Shown: in pieces, positions 35,527 through 43,262 of the stretch
Layout: each line of letters starts with the position of its first letter
How positions within the stretch are numbered: position 1 is the first letter of the stretch
Origin: Marivita sp.
GTDB taxonomy: Bacteria; Pseudomonadota; Alphaproteobacteria; Rhodobacterales; Rhodobacteraceae
Length of the DNA stretch: 48,262 bases
Direction: 5' to 3'
Assembly: GCF_017643905.1 (NCBI RefSeq)
Contig: NZ_JAEPMO010000010.1
Coordinates: 1-48,262 of the forward strand
Position numbers and translations under genes: made by a program
Notes under the pieces: model-generated
Told to the model about the DNA's origin: nothing
What the model saw: the letters and a program-made list of their open reading frames with translations, nothing else
Database searches by the model: none

Positions 35527-35954
35527 CGGGTCTGGCGCAGGACCGGGCTCAAGATGGCCTCGATCGAAGTCGCCGCGAGGCCAAGTGCCGACAGCGCGGC
35601 CTCTTCGGTTTCCTGGACAATCGCGATCACGCCCTGGCTGGCGGACCAGCCGTTCTTGGCCAACGCCGCCGCCTTGAGCGAAACGGGCGTGTTGGCGAAA
35701 TAGACCATAAGTGTCTCGGTCTCGCGCATCGCGAGATCCGCGCCTTTGGTCGCCTGCAACTGCATCACCCGCGCAAAATCCCGCTCCATGTCGGTGATCC
35801 GGCTCAGGTCGATCAGATGGCGTTGGCCGGGCCGGGCGTCAGGATGTCTGGCATAGGCACCAAACGCTTTCAGACTGTCCTCAACCAGCATGAGACCGCT
35901 GTACTGCACGTAAACCAGATTATGCTCGGGTAGGATGTGAAACTCGGCTGGCAT
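35523..35954 (-). CDS. Conserved hypothetical, 143 aa, paralogue A (SpoIIAA-like?)
   Basis: A soluble protein starting MPAEFHILPEHNLVYVQYSG. It is clearly homologous along its length to the product of 36037-36468: both have NLVYVxYxG, HLxDLxRxTDxxRD, ETxMVYxANTPxxLxAAxxxKNGW and a C-terminal ALGL segment. The alternating strand-helix pattern with a central H-L-I/V-D-L strand recalls STAS/SpoIIAA-like domains; this is a weak inference. No catalytic residues are evident. The two genes are tandem on the same strand, 82 bases apart. Confidence 0.75.
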   Translation of the reverse strand: MPAEFHILPEHNLVYVQYSGLMLVEDSLKAFGAYARHPDARPGQRHLIDLSRITDMERDFARVMQLQATKGADLAMRETETLMVYFANTPVSLKAAALAKNGWSASQGVIAIVQETEEAALSALGLAATSIEAILSPVLRQTR

Positions 35955-36036
35955 AGGCTCCCAATGATCAAAGGAACAAGGAAGCCCCTACTGTCAGGGA
36001 AATTGTGTTCAAATCAACGAGATTGATATCAGGCCG

Positions 36037-36468
36037 TCACACGCTCTGCGCATCACATCTCTCGAGCATCTGCGAGATGCTGTCGAAAGGCAAACCCAAG
36101 GCGACAAGCGCGTGATCTTCGTTCTCGACGACGATAGCGACAACGCCGCTTTCCGGCGTCCACCCGTTCTTGCCCATATTCGCGGCGTGTAACCCGATTG
36201 GAGTATTTGCCAGGTACACCATGAAGGTTTCGACACCATGACCCGCCATGGTCTCGACCTTCTTGGCCTGAATCTCCATGAACTTTGCGTAGTCACGGTC
36301 GATGTCGGTCAACCGGGTCAGATCCACCAGATGCCGCAGCCCCGGACCCGCCAAGGGGTGCTTTGCGAACTCGCCCAAAGCGGCTGCTGTCTCGTCAACC
36401 AGCATCGCGCCGGTATATCTCACGTAAACCAGATTTTGGTCGGCGATGATCTGAACGGTTATGGACAC
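36037..36468 (-). CDS. Conserved hypothetical, 143 aa, paralogue B (SpoIIAA-like?)
   Basis: A paralogue of the product of 35523-35954, same length. The start is GTG (36466-36468) with GAGG four bases upstream; the neighbouring ATG at 36468-36470 is out of frame and reaches a stop at once. The terminator hairpin of mmsA ends with its U-tract only about 13 bases before this start, so expression needs either terminator read-through or a promoter within that short space. The function is not recognised; the fold may be SpoIIAA/STAS-like. Confidence 0.75.
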   Translation of the reverse strand: MSITVQIIADQNLVYVRYTGAMLVDETAAALGEFAKHPLAGPGLRHLVDLTRLTDIDRDYAKFMEIQAKKVETMAGHGVETFMVYLANTPIGLHAANMGKNGWTPESGVVAIVVENEDHALVALGLPFDSISQMLERCDAQSV

Positions 36469-36481
36469 ATGGCCTCAAACG

Positions 36482-36509
36482 AAAAAAAGGGCGGATTAGC
36501 CCGCCCTTT
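36482..36509 (-). terminator. Rho-independent terminator after mmsA
   Basis: AAAGGGCGG (36486-36494) pairs with CCGCCCTTT (36501-36509). On the minus strand the stem is followed by a run of seven T (36482-36488 as A on the plus strand). It lies 22 bases after the mmsA stop and just before the GTG of the 143-aa gene. Confidence 0.88.
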
Positions 36510-36531
36510 ATGCTGTTAATCTTTATGCCAA

Positions 36532-38031
36532 TCAATCCATGGCTTTGAAGTTGAATTCGCCACCTTCCTTGATGCCTGACGGCCAGCGCGAGGTCACTGT
36601 CTTGGTCCGTGTGTAGAACTTGAACGCATCCGGGCCATGCTGGTTGAGATCGCCGAAGACGGATTTCTTCCATCCGCCGAAGGTGTGATAGGCCAGCGGC
36701 ACCGGGATCGGAACGTTGATGCCCACCATGCCGATGTTGATCCGGTTGGCGAAATCACGCGCCGCGTCACCGTCGCGGGTGAAGATCGCGGTGCCGTTGC
36801 CATATTCATGGTCCATCGCCAGCTTGATGGCTTCTTCATACGAGCCTGCGCGTACAGTCGACAGAACCGGGCCGAAGATCTCTTTCTTGTAGATGTCCAT
36901 GTCCGGGGTCACGTGGTCGAACAGATGCGGTCCGACGAAGAACCCGTTTTCATAGCCCTGAAGGCTGAAATCGCGGCCATCAACGACCAGCTTTGCGCCC
37001 TGATCGACGCCCGACTGGATCAGGCCAAGGATGTTTTGCTTGGCTGCGGCTGTCACGACGGGGCCGTAATCCACATCATTGCCTGCCGTGTAGGGCCCAA
37101 CCTTGAGCTTCTCGATGCGCGGCACCAGCTTTTCGATCAGCCGATCTGCGGTTTCATGGCCGACAGGAACAGCAACCGAGATCGCCATGCAGCGTTCGCC
37201 CGCAGCACCGTAGCCTGCACCGATCAGCGCGTCAGCGGCCTGATCCATATCGGCATCCGGCATGATGATCATGTGGTTCTTGGCACCACCGAAACACTGC
37301 ACGCGCTTGCCGTTGGCGCAGCCGGTTCCATAAATGTATTCCGCGATCGGGGTCGAGCCGACAAAGCCGATGCTCTGCACAACGGGGTGATGGAGCAGCG
37401 CATCCACCGCTTCCTTGTCACCGTTCACCACCTGCAACACGCCTTTCGGCAGACCGGCTTCTTCCATCAGTTCCGCCAGCATCAGCGGCACCGACGGGTC
37501 CCGCTCGGACGGCTTGAGGATAAACGCGTTGCCGCAGGCCAGCGCCGGGGCAAACATCCACATCGGGATCATCGCCGGGAAGTTGAACGGGGTGATGCCC
37601 GCCGTCACGCCCAGCGGTTGCTTCATGGAATACATGTCGATGCCGGGACCCGCGCTGTCGGTGTATTCACCTTTGAGCAGTTCCGGCGCGCCGATGCAGT
37701 ATTCCACCACTTCCAGACCACGCTGCACGTCGCCTTTGGCGTCGGGGATGGTTTTACCGTGCTCACGGCTCAGGGCTTCGGCCAGTTTGTCCATGTCGCG
37801 GTTCAGCAGACCCACGAAGGCCATCATCACGCGCGCACGGCGCTGCGGGTTGGTTGCGGCCCATGCAGGCTGGGCCTTCGCGGCAATCTCGATGGCCTTG
37901 GCGATTTCGTCCGTGGACGCCAGCGGCACCTTGGCCTGAACTTCGCCCGTTGCGGGGTTGTAGACATCGGCAAAACGGCCCGAAGTGCCTTTGACGTGTT
38001 CGCCGCCAATGTAATGGGTCAACTCTTGCAT
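36532..38031 (-). CDS. mmsA: Methylmalonate-semialdehyde dehydrogenase (CoA-acylating)
   Basis: A 499-residue aldehyde dehydrogenase. It opens with MQELTHYIGGEHVKGTSGRF behind GAGGAGGATTCC, so the start at 38031 is preferred to the longer frame. ITPFNFPAMIPMWMFAPALA and the catalytic Cys281 in GYGAAGERCMAIS are characteristic of MmsA/IolA rather than other aldehyde dehydrogenases. It converts methylmalonate semialdehyde to propionyl-CoA (and malonate semialdehyde to acetyl-CoA) at the end of valine and inositol breakdown. It is divergent from a LysR gene and followed by a strong terminator. Confidence 0.95.
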   Translation of the reverse strand: MQELTHYIGGEHVKGTSGRFADVYNPATGEVQAKVPLASTDEIAKAIEIAAKAQPAWAATNPQRRARVMMAFVGLLNRDMDKLAEALSREHGKTIPDAKGDVQRGLEVVEYCIGAPELLKGEYTDSAGPGIDMYSMKQPLGVTAGITPFNFPAMIPMWMFAPALACGNAFILKPSERDPSVPLMLAELMEEAGLPKGVLQVVNGDKEAVDALLHHPVVQSIGFVGSTPIAEYIYGTGCANGKRVQCFGGAKNHMIIMPDADMDQAADALIGAGYGAAGERCMAISVAVPVGHETADRLIEKLVPRIEKLKVGPYTAGNDVDYGPVVTAAAKQNILGLIQSGVDQGAKLVVDGRDFSLQGYENGFFVGPHLFDHVTPDMDIYKKEIFGPVLSTVRAGSYEEAIKLAMDHEYGNGTAIFTRDGDAARDFANRINIGMVGINVPIPVPLAYHTFGGWKKSVFGDLNQHGPDAFKFYTRTKTVTSRWPSGIKEGGEFNFKAMD

Positions 38032-38066
38032 GGAATCCTCCTCGTCTAGTTGGCGGCATCTTAGTC

Positions 38067-38123
38067 TTGCAAAAATGCGGATCAAAGGGGCAATATCCCA
38101 AATACGTTTTGCAAAAATGCAAA
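38067..38123. promoter_or_regulatory. Paired LysR-type sites between mmsA and its divergent regulator
   Basis: TTGCAAAAATGC occurs twice (38067-38078 and 38109-38120), exactly 42 bases apart, four helical turns. The second copy extends to a perfect inverted repeat, TTTGCA (38108-38113) with TGCAAA (38118-38123). Such repeated sites in a divergent intergenic space fit LysR tetramer binding. Confidence 0.6.
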
Positions 38124-38132
38124 GGATAGGGT

Positions 38133-39035
38133 GTGCAGAGTTGGGATGACCTGCGAATTTTCCTCTCCGTCGCGCGCCATGATACCTTGTCCGGGGCGGG
38201 CAGGGCGCTGCGCATGGATCCCGCCACCGTTGGCCGCCGGGTGGCCCGGCTGGAAGAGGCCATAGGACAGGCGCTTTTCATTAAGAGCCCGCAAGGCTAC
38301 ACCCTGACCGAGGCGGGGACCCGGCTGATCGACCACGCCGAACGCGCGGAACAAGCGATGCAGGGCGCAAGCTCTGTCCTGACGGGTGAGGCGGGCACTC
38401 TGACCGGGCAGATCCGCATCGGAGCACCGGATGGCTGTGCAAATTTCGTGCTGCCGCGGGTTTTCGCCGATCTATCCAAGGCGAACCCCGACCTTGACCT
38501 GCAGATCGTCGCGTTGCCACGCGTGGTGAACCTGTCTCGCCGTGAAGCGGATATGGCGATCACCGTCAGTCCGCCCACCGCATCGCGGCTGTCCTACCAG
38601 CGCATCACCGACTACAAGCTGCATCTTGCGGCAAGCGATACATATCTTTCTGCACATCCACCCCTCAGTTCCGTAGCGGACCTGAAGGATCACAGGATCG
38701 TTGGCTACATCCCCGACATGATCTTCGACAAGGAACTGGATTACCTCAGTGATTTGGCCCTTGAACGGGTGGCACTGGCGTCGAATTCGGCCTCGGTTCA
38801 ATTGCAACTCTTGCGCCAGCACGGCGGCATCGGCATCGCCCATGATTTTGCGCTTCCCTTTGCTCCTGGTGTGCGGCGGGTGCTGACGGACGCACTGTCG
38901 TTCACCCGCAGCTTCTATCTCGTGCGCCATGCCGAAGACCGCCGGCTTGACCGGATCACCCGGTTCGCCACTGCATTGGCCCAAGGCGTGCGCGCCGAGG
39001 TCGCGCGATTGGAGGCGTTACTTTCAGGCACTTGA
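38133..39035 (+). CDS. LysR family regulator, probably of mmsA
   Basis: A 300-residue LysR protein. The N-terminal winged helix reads WDDLRIFLSVARHDTLSGAG, with DPATVGRRVARLEEAIGQALF, and an effector domain follows (QIRIGAPDGCANFVLPRVFADL). The start is GTG at 38133, preceded by AAGGATAGG. It is divergent from mmsA across 101 bases containing the repeated TTGCAAAAATGC sites, which suggests it controls mmsA and itself. The inducer, perhaps a valine pathway intermediate, is not deducible. Confidence 0.88.
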   Translation: MQSWDDLRIFLSVARHDTLSGAGRALRMDPATVGRRVARLEEAIGQALFIKSPQGYTLTEAGTRLIDHAERAEQAMQGASSVLTGEAGTLTGQIRIGAPDGCANFVLPRVFADLSKANPDLDLQIVALPRVVNLSRREADMAITVSPPTASRLSYQRITDYKLHLAASDTYLSAHPPLSSVADLKDHRIVGYIPDMIFDKELDYLSDLALERVALASNSASVQLQLLRQHGGIGIAHDFALPFAPGVRRVLTDALSFTRSFYLVRHAEDRRLDRITRFATALAQGVRAEVARLEALLSGT

Positions 39036-39089
39036 CAGAACACGGGTCTGTGAGGACGCTGAAGGGGCACAGGGACCGGAGGAGAGACC

Positions 39090-39524
39090 ATGCAAGTTCA
39101 TCACATTCTCAAAAGCAAGGCGACAGATGCGGTTGTGACCGTAAAGACCGGGACCAGTATCGCAGACGTGGCCAAGATATTGACCGAGAAACGCATCGGT
39201 ACTGTGGTTGTGTCTGACGATGCCGAGACCGCCCTTGGCATTCTGTCGGAACGCGACATCGTGCGGGAACTGGCCACGCGGGGCGCGTCCTGCCTTTCAG
39301 ACAGTGTCGACAGTTACATGACCCAGAAGCTCGTGACCTGCAGCCGCAATGACGATGCCGACCACATCCTTAGCCAGATGACCGAAGGTCGATTCCGCCA
39401 CATGCCCGTGGTCGAGGATGGCAAACTGGTTGGCCTCATCACCATCGGTGACGTGGTGAAAGCCCGCCTGACGGAACTGGCGATGGAGCGGAACGCGCTG
39501 GAAGGTATGATCATGGGTCACTGA
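39090..39524 (+). CDS. CBS domain pair protein
   Basis: A 144-residue protein made of two CBS repeats (Bateman module) and nothing else: TSIADVAKILTEKRIGTVVV with GILSERDIVREL, then DDADHILSQMTEGRFRHMPV with LVGLITIGDVV. CBS pairs bind adenosine nucleotides and act as energy sensors for partner proteins. The start follows GGAGAGACC. It is 54 bases after the LysR gene and upstream of coaD. The partner is unknown. Confidence 0.9.
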   Translation: MQVHHILKSKATDAVVTVKTGTSIADVAKILTEKRIGTVVVSDDAETALGILSERDIVRELATRGASCLSDSVDSYMTQKLVTCSRNDDADHILSQMTEGRFRHMPVVEDGKLVGLITIGDVVKARLTELAMERNALEGMIMGH

Positions 39525-39605
39525 CCCGAGACAGTCATCTGCTTGAACTCCCTGCGCTTTTGATGCGAGACAGGGGGAAACGTGACGACTTGCCGGAGAC
39601 TGCCC

Positions 39606-40106
39606 ATGCGCATCGGTCTTTACCCCGGGACATTCGACCCGATCACAATGGGCCATATCGACATCATCCGACGGGCTTCGGCCTTTCTGGATCGGTTGGT
39701 GATTGGCGTTGCCATCAATCGCGACAAGGGACCGTTGTTCGACCTTAAAGAACGCGTTGCCATGATCGAGGCCGAATGTGTGTCTCTGTCCGAACAGACG
39801 GGAATCGAGATCGTTGTGCACCCGTTCGAAAACCTGCTGATCGACTGCGCCCGCGATGTGGAAGCCACGATCATCGTACGTGGACTGCGCGCGGTTGCGG
39901 ATTTTGAGTATGAATTCCAGATGGTCGGGATGAACCGCGCGCTGGATGACAGCGTCGAAACTGTCTTTCTCATGGCCGAGGCCAGACATCAGGCGATTGC
40001 CTCCAAACTGGTCAAGGAAATCGCCCGGTTGGGGGGGGACGTATCAAAGTTCGTCACGGCGCCGGTGCGTCAGGCCCTGATCGAAAAATTCGGCCCCGAA
40101 ACATGA
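39606..40106 (+). CDS. coaD: Phosphopantetheine adenylyltransferase
   Basis: A 166-residue nucleotidyltransferase. The N-terminus RIGLYPGTFDPITMGHIDII contains the (T/H)xGH active site, with VRGLRAVADFEYEFQM and the later KEIARLGGDVSKFV typical of CoaD. It transfers AMP from ATP to 4'-phosphopantetheine, the penultimate step of coenzyme A synthesis. ATG 39606 gives the canonical start; an in-frame GTG at 39582 would add eight residues and is less likely. Confidence 0.96.
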   Translation: MRIGLYPGTFDPITMGHIDIIRRASAFLDRLVIGVAINRDKGPLFDLKERVAMIEAECVSLSEQTGIEIVVHPFENLLIDCARDVEATIIVRGLRAVADFEYEFQMVGMNRALDDSVETVFLMAEARHQAIASKLVKEIARLGGDVSKFVTAPVRQALIEKFGPET

Positions 40107-40107
40107 C

Positions 40108-40132
40108 AAAAGCCGCGCAAGGATGCGCGGCT
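40108..40132 (-). terminator. Hairpin between coaD and the convergent small gene
   Basis: AGCCGCGCA (40111-40119) pairs with TGCGCGGCT (40124-40132). On the minus strand TTTTGTC follows, which suits termination of the 54-aa gene at 40162-40326. On the plus strand it follows coaD directly but lacks a U-tract. Confidence 0.7.
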
Positions 40133-40161
40133 GTGTCCTGTGTCAACGAAGATGTCGTTGG

Positions 40162-40326
40162 TCAGCGGCCGTAAATGGCCTTGACTGCGATCTTTTCCGC
40201 ATCGCCGGGATAGATGTTCAAATCCAGCGCCACATCAAGCGGCATCGACCGGATTTCCCGAACTGTGCGATTGTAAGCGGCCCGCTTTTGAAGACGGTCC
40301 CACAGGGAAGACATAAGATGGGCCAT
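40162..40326 (-). CDS. Small basic protein, 54 aa (DUF1127-like?)
   Basis: A short gene read from ATG 40324-40326 to TGA 40162-40164, behind AAAGGACTGACC. The product starts MAHLMSSLWDRLQKRAAYNR, continues TVREIRSMPLDVALDLNIYP and ends GDAEKIAVKAIYGR. The layout (basic helix, then an R-x-x-x-E-I-x-x-M-x-x-x-x-A-x-D-L segment) recalls the small DUF1127 proteins of Rhodobacterales, some of which bind RNA, but the match is loose. It is single, convergent with coaD, and followed by the hairpin at 40108-40132. Confidence 0.65.
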   Translation of the reverse strand: MAHLMSSLWDRLQKRAAYNRTVREIRSMPLDVALDLNIYPGDAEKIAVKAIYGR

Positions 40327-40495
40327 GGTCAGTCCTTTCCTTGCTTATGGTCCTGAGCCAGCAGACTGTTTGCGCTACCAGCTACAGTTCTGAAGATAAG
40401 GATGCTGCGCTGCAGAACAACTGACAGGTCTGAAAGGCCGCCCTGCGTCTCGTGCAAGGGTCGGGCAGGGTCGCCGGCCCCATAGTTCCCGTTGA

Positions 40496-40963
40496 TCAAT
40501 CAAGATACGCTGTACGGTCCAAGAGGTCTTCAAGCTCGGCCCGCATTGCGATCAATTGTGCCTCATGAGGAGCGGCACAATTGGCCTCGGCCTCACGGAA
40601 CGCGTCGAGAACCCATTTCTCTCCGTTGCGCACCTGATCCATGATGTCTTCATCTATTTCATCAAACAGGGCACGGATCGACACAACGGCCCGGTTAACC
40701 GCGCCCATGAGAGAACCATCTTTGTCGACATGTCCATGCAGCAATTCGGCAATCTTGGACGCATGACGTTCATGCATGTCACGAAACGATGTTGCCACAT
40801 CACGAAATTCGGGCTCGGCCTTTTCAACCATCACGTCGAAGCCGGCCTTTGCGTCCACAATACGTGTGTAGAGATCACGCAGATGGTCGTTAGGGGTGCT
40901 GGCCCCCGGTTCAGTTGCTGAATCAAGATGCGGTTGTGCGGGATTGAGAGCGGTGTCAGTCAT
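40496..40963 (-). CDS. PA2169/DUF2383-like four-helix-bundle protein
   Basis: A 155-residue all-helical, acidic protein. LRDLYTRIVDAKAGFDVMVE, FRDMHERHASKIAELLHGHV and the KDGSLMGAVNRAVVSIRALF segment match ferritin-like bundle proteins of the DUF2383/PA2169 family, often induced by stress. The metal-binding role is unproven; scattered His and Glu residues in the second helix are compatible. It is a single gene with no signal peptide and is not obviously linked to its neighbours. Confidence 0.75.
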   Translation of the reverse strand: MTDTALNPAQPHLDSATEPGASTPNDHLRDLYTRIVDAKAGFDVMVEKAEPEFRDVATSFRDMHERHASKIAELLHGHVDKDGSLMGAVNRAVVSIRALFDEIDEDIMDQVRNGEKWVLDAFREAEANCAAPHEAQLIAMRAELEDLLDRTAYLD

Positions 40964-41085
40964 GGTGTCTCCTGTTCCGATCCGGGCTTTTCCAGATCAT
41001 GAACAGGGAATTCCCAAGGGCGGTATTAAGTTCCGCAGGCACCAAACGCGGTGCGTTTCGTCGGCATCAATTTGCCAAACGTAGG

Positions 41086-41114
41086 CTGGGCGCACCGATC
41101 ATCGGCGCGCCCAG
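41086..41114 (-). terminator. Strong hairpin after the first gap gene
   Basis: CTGGGCGC (41086-41093) pairs with GCGCCCAG (41107-41114), with an inner stem CCGAT/ATCGG beyond one mismatch. It begins seven bases after the stop of the gap gene. No U-tract follows on the minus strand, so termination is uncertain. Confidence 0.5.
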
Positions 41115-41120
41115 TTCCAA

Positions 41121-42122
41121 TTAAATAAGCTTGCCCATCGCAACAGCCGTATCGGCCATGCGGTTCGAGAAGCCCCATTCGTTGTCGTACCAGCTCAGGA
41201 TACGGACCATGTGTCCGTCCATGACCTTGGTCTGATCCATATGGAAGATCGACGAATGTGGATCGTGGTTGAAGTCCGACGACACCAGCGGCTTGTCCGT
41301 ATACCCGAGGATGCCCTTGAGCGGGCCATCAGCAGCGGCGCGGATCGCGTCGTTGATTTCTTCAACCGTCGTGTTGCGCGAAGCGGTGAAGGTCAGATCG
41401 ACCACCGACACGTTGGGCGTGGGCACCCGGATCGCCACGCCATCCAGCTTGCCGTTCAGTTCCGGCAACACCAGACCGACGGCCTTGGCGGCCCCGGTGG
41501 AGGTCGGGATCATGCTTAGTGCCGCGGCGCGGGCGCGGTAGAGGTCTTTGTGCATCGTGTCCAGCGTCGGCTGATCACCAGTGTAGGAATGGATCGTGGT
41601 CATGAACCCACGCTCGATCCCGATGGCGTTGTTCAGCACATATGCGACCGGGGACAGGCAGTTGGTGGTGCAGGACGCGTTTGACACGATCAGGTCATCG
41701 GCGGTCAGGCTGTCATGGTTCACACCGTAAACGATGGTTTTGTCCGCATCCTTACCGGGAGCGGAAATCAGCACGCGGCTTGCACCGTTTTCAAGATGCG
41801 CCTGGCACGCCTCTTTGCTGGTGAAGATGCCGGTACATTCAAGAACAACATCCACATCCGACCACGGCAGGTCAGCCGGGTTGCGGATCGCTGTCACCTT
41901 GATCGGCCCACGACCCACGTCGATTGTGTCTCCCGAGGTTTTCACCTCGACCGGGAAGCGGCCATGTACACTGTCATATTGCAGCAGGTGGGCGTTGGTC
42001 TCGACCGGACCCAGATCGTTGATCGCGATGACTTCGATATCGGTGCGACCGGATTCGATGATCGCACGCAGGATGTTGCGGCCAATGCGTCCAAATCCGT
42101 TGATTGCGACTTTGGTGCTCAT
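41121..42122 (-). CDS. gap: Glyceraldehyde-3-phosphate dehydrogenase, NAD-type
   Basis: A 333-residue type I GAPDH. The Rossmann loop is INGFGRIGR, the catalytic Cys151 is in SNASCTTNC, and [12 protein letters not shown] is conserved. Asp36 (AINDLGP) occupies the position that contacts the adenosine ribose and favours NAD+. It interconverts glyceraldehyde 3-phosphate and 1,3-bisphosphoglycerate and can take up the triose made by DgoA. A paralogue with Ala at the Asp position lies at 46250-47260. The promoter region holds the palindrome at 42166-42179. Confidence 0.95.
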   Translation of the reverse strand: MSTKVAINGFGRIGRNILRAIIESGRTDIEVIAINDLGPVETNAHLLQYDSVHGRFPVEVKTSGDTIDVGRGPIKVTAIRNPADLPWSDVDVVLECTGIFTSKEACQAHLENGASRVLISAPGKDADKTIVYGVNHDSLTADDLIVSNASCTTNCLSPVAYVLNNAIGIERGFMTTIHSYTGDQPTLDTMHKDLYRARAAALSMIPTSTGAAKAVGLVLPELNGKLDGVAIRVPTPNVSVVDLTFTASRNTTVEEINDAIRAAADGPLKGILGYTDKPLVSSDFNHDPHSSIFHMDQTKVMDGHMVRILSWYDNEWGFSNRMADTAVAMGKLI

Positions 42123-42143
42123 ATGAGTGTCCTCACTGGTGCT

Positions 42144-42179
42144 GACAGCACATGCTGTCTGATGCTGTTAACGCTAACA
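42144..42179. promoter_or_regulatory. Operator palindromes upstream of the first gap gene
   Basis: TGTTAACGCTAACA (42166-42179) is a near-perfect 14-bp palindrome of LacI-family type, 44-57 bases before the gap start codon. GACAGCA (42144-42150) and TGCTGTC (42153-42159) form a second inverted repeat between it and the gene. Related TGTTAGCGC sites precede the second gap gene. Confidence 0.6.
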
Positions 42180-42409
42180 AACAGAACGGAGCAAAGCTGT
42201 CAAGCGATGCGCCGGTCCAAGCGCGGCACAATCCCTCAATCGGCCGGGTCAAAAGGGTGCCGGATATCGGGTTTCTCTTTTTGACAGATGCGCTGCTCTG
42301 CGCGTAGCATTCGATTATTTATTAACAGACGTTCTTGCGGCGGTTCGGTTCCCCGTTTTTGATGTTCAGGCAGCCAGCCTTTGCCGCACGATTATTTAAT
42401 GGATCGGCT

Positions 42410-43048
42410 ATGGCTCAGAGTTTCGATATTCTCGGCGGTCAATACCTCGACATGATCGAGACGTTGCGCAAAACCTTTACAAAACGCGCTCCGGCGCTAC
42501 TTGAGGTGATACTGATCGGAACACTGAATGGGAAGTCCAGATCGGTCACGATCGGGATCGAGACATCCTCACCCTATTACGTGAAGGTCATCAACGGACA
42601 TAAGCTTTCCGCGACCGAGGAAAGCTATGCCAACAAACCGATGCCGCATCCGTTCAACCTGACCCATATCCATGCTGCCTTGGGAGTGGCAGGGCCACAG
42701 CGCAGCGAGGCTGACAAGAAAGCGTTTGTATCCCTGATCTTCATCACGTCCGAAGCCGCCCGGTTCGAGCCGTTCGCCCGCCATATCAACACCCTGATCA
42801 AGGCTGGTGATGGGGCAAGCGTGCTCGATTACGAACGCGCGCGATACTACATGAATAACTGGAAAAGCCTGTACGACCTGACCTACGGCGAAGGCACATT
42901 GTATTTCAAACCGCTGACCGAAGCGAACATGCACAACTGGAATTACTACCATCAGATCGTGGTGCGAAAGGGGGACGGCAACATGAAGCTGCCCTTCTCA
43001 GCAACTCAGAACAGCCTGAGTCCGAAGGCCATGCGCGATCTCGTTTAG
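42410..43048 (+). CDS. Probable ribosome-inactivating protein (rRNA N-glycosidase, ricin A/Shiga toxin A family)
   Basis: A 212-residue protein. ITSEAARFEPFARHI (112-126) carries the family active-site motif E-A-x-R-F: Glu115 and Arg118 match ricin Glu177 and Arg180. NNWKSL (149-154) gives Trp151, equivalent to ricin Trp211 and at nearly the same distance. SVTIGIETSSPYYV (45-58) aligns without gaps to the ricin strand that ends in active-site Tyr80, here Tyr56. The N-terminal QYLDMIETLRKTFT matches the first helix with its conserved Tyr and Arg. These enzymes remove one adenine from the sarcin-ricin loop of large-subunit rRNA. The region carrying the second Tyr (ricin Tyr123) is shortened and that Tyr is not evident. 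No signal peptide or immunity gene is visible. ATG 42410 follows GGATCGG; in-frame starts at 42362 and 42335 have poor sites. Confidence 0.75.
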   Translation: MAQSFDILGGQYLDMIETLRKTFTKRAPALLEVILIGTLNGKSRSVTIGIETSSPYYVKVINGHKLSATEESYANKPMPHPFNLTHIHAALGVAGPQRSEADKKAFVSLIFITSEAARFEPFARHINTLIKAGDGASVLDYERARYYMNNWKSLYDLTYGEGTLYFKPLTEANMHNWNYYHQIVVRKGDGNMKLPFSATQNSLSPKAMRDLV

Positions 43049-43063
43049 GCCGCAAGGGGCGGA

Positions 43064-43207
43064 TCACCGCCAGAACGCGATCCAGTCCAGAAAGTCGATC
43101 ATTTTGGACGCAAGGAACATGAAACCGTCGCCTCCGGTCAGAAAGGCATCCACCGCCAATCCGCCAAGGATCATCAGCCCCAACCCGATGGCGAGTGTAT
43201 TGGTCAT
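43064..43207 (-). CDS. Small membrane protein, 47 aa
   Basis: A short gene from ATG 43205-43207 to TGA 43064-43066. The product has one hydrophobic helix (MTNTLAIGLGLMILGGLAVD), then TGGDGFMFLASKMIDFLDWI and AFWR. From memory, proteins of this pattern (N-terminal helix, TGGDG, terminal WxAFWR) are widespread in Rhodobacteraceae with no assigned role. It lies between the ribosome-inactivating protein gene (convergent) and the membrane LuxR gene at 43263, whose operon reads in the same direction. Confidence 0.72.
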   Translation of the reverse strand: MTNTLAIGLGLMILGGLAVDAFLTGGDGFMFLASKMIDFLDWIAFWR

Positions 43208-43262
43208 CGTCGTCGCGCCCCTCTGCTCTTGGGCGCGAGAATGCCAGAGCGGGTCATGCCTG

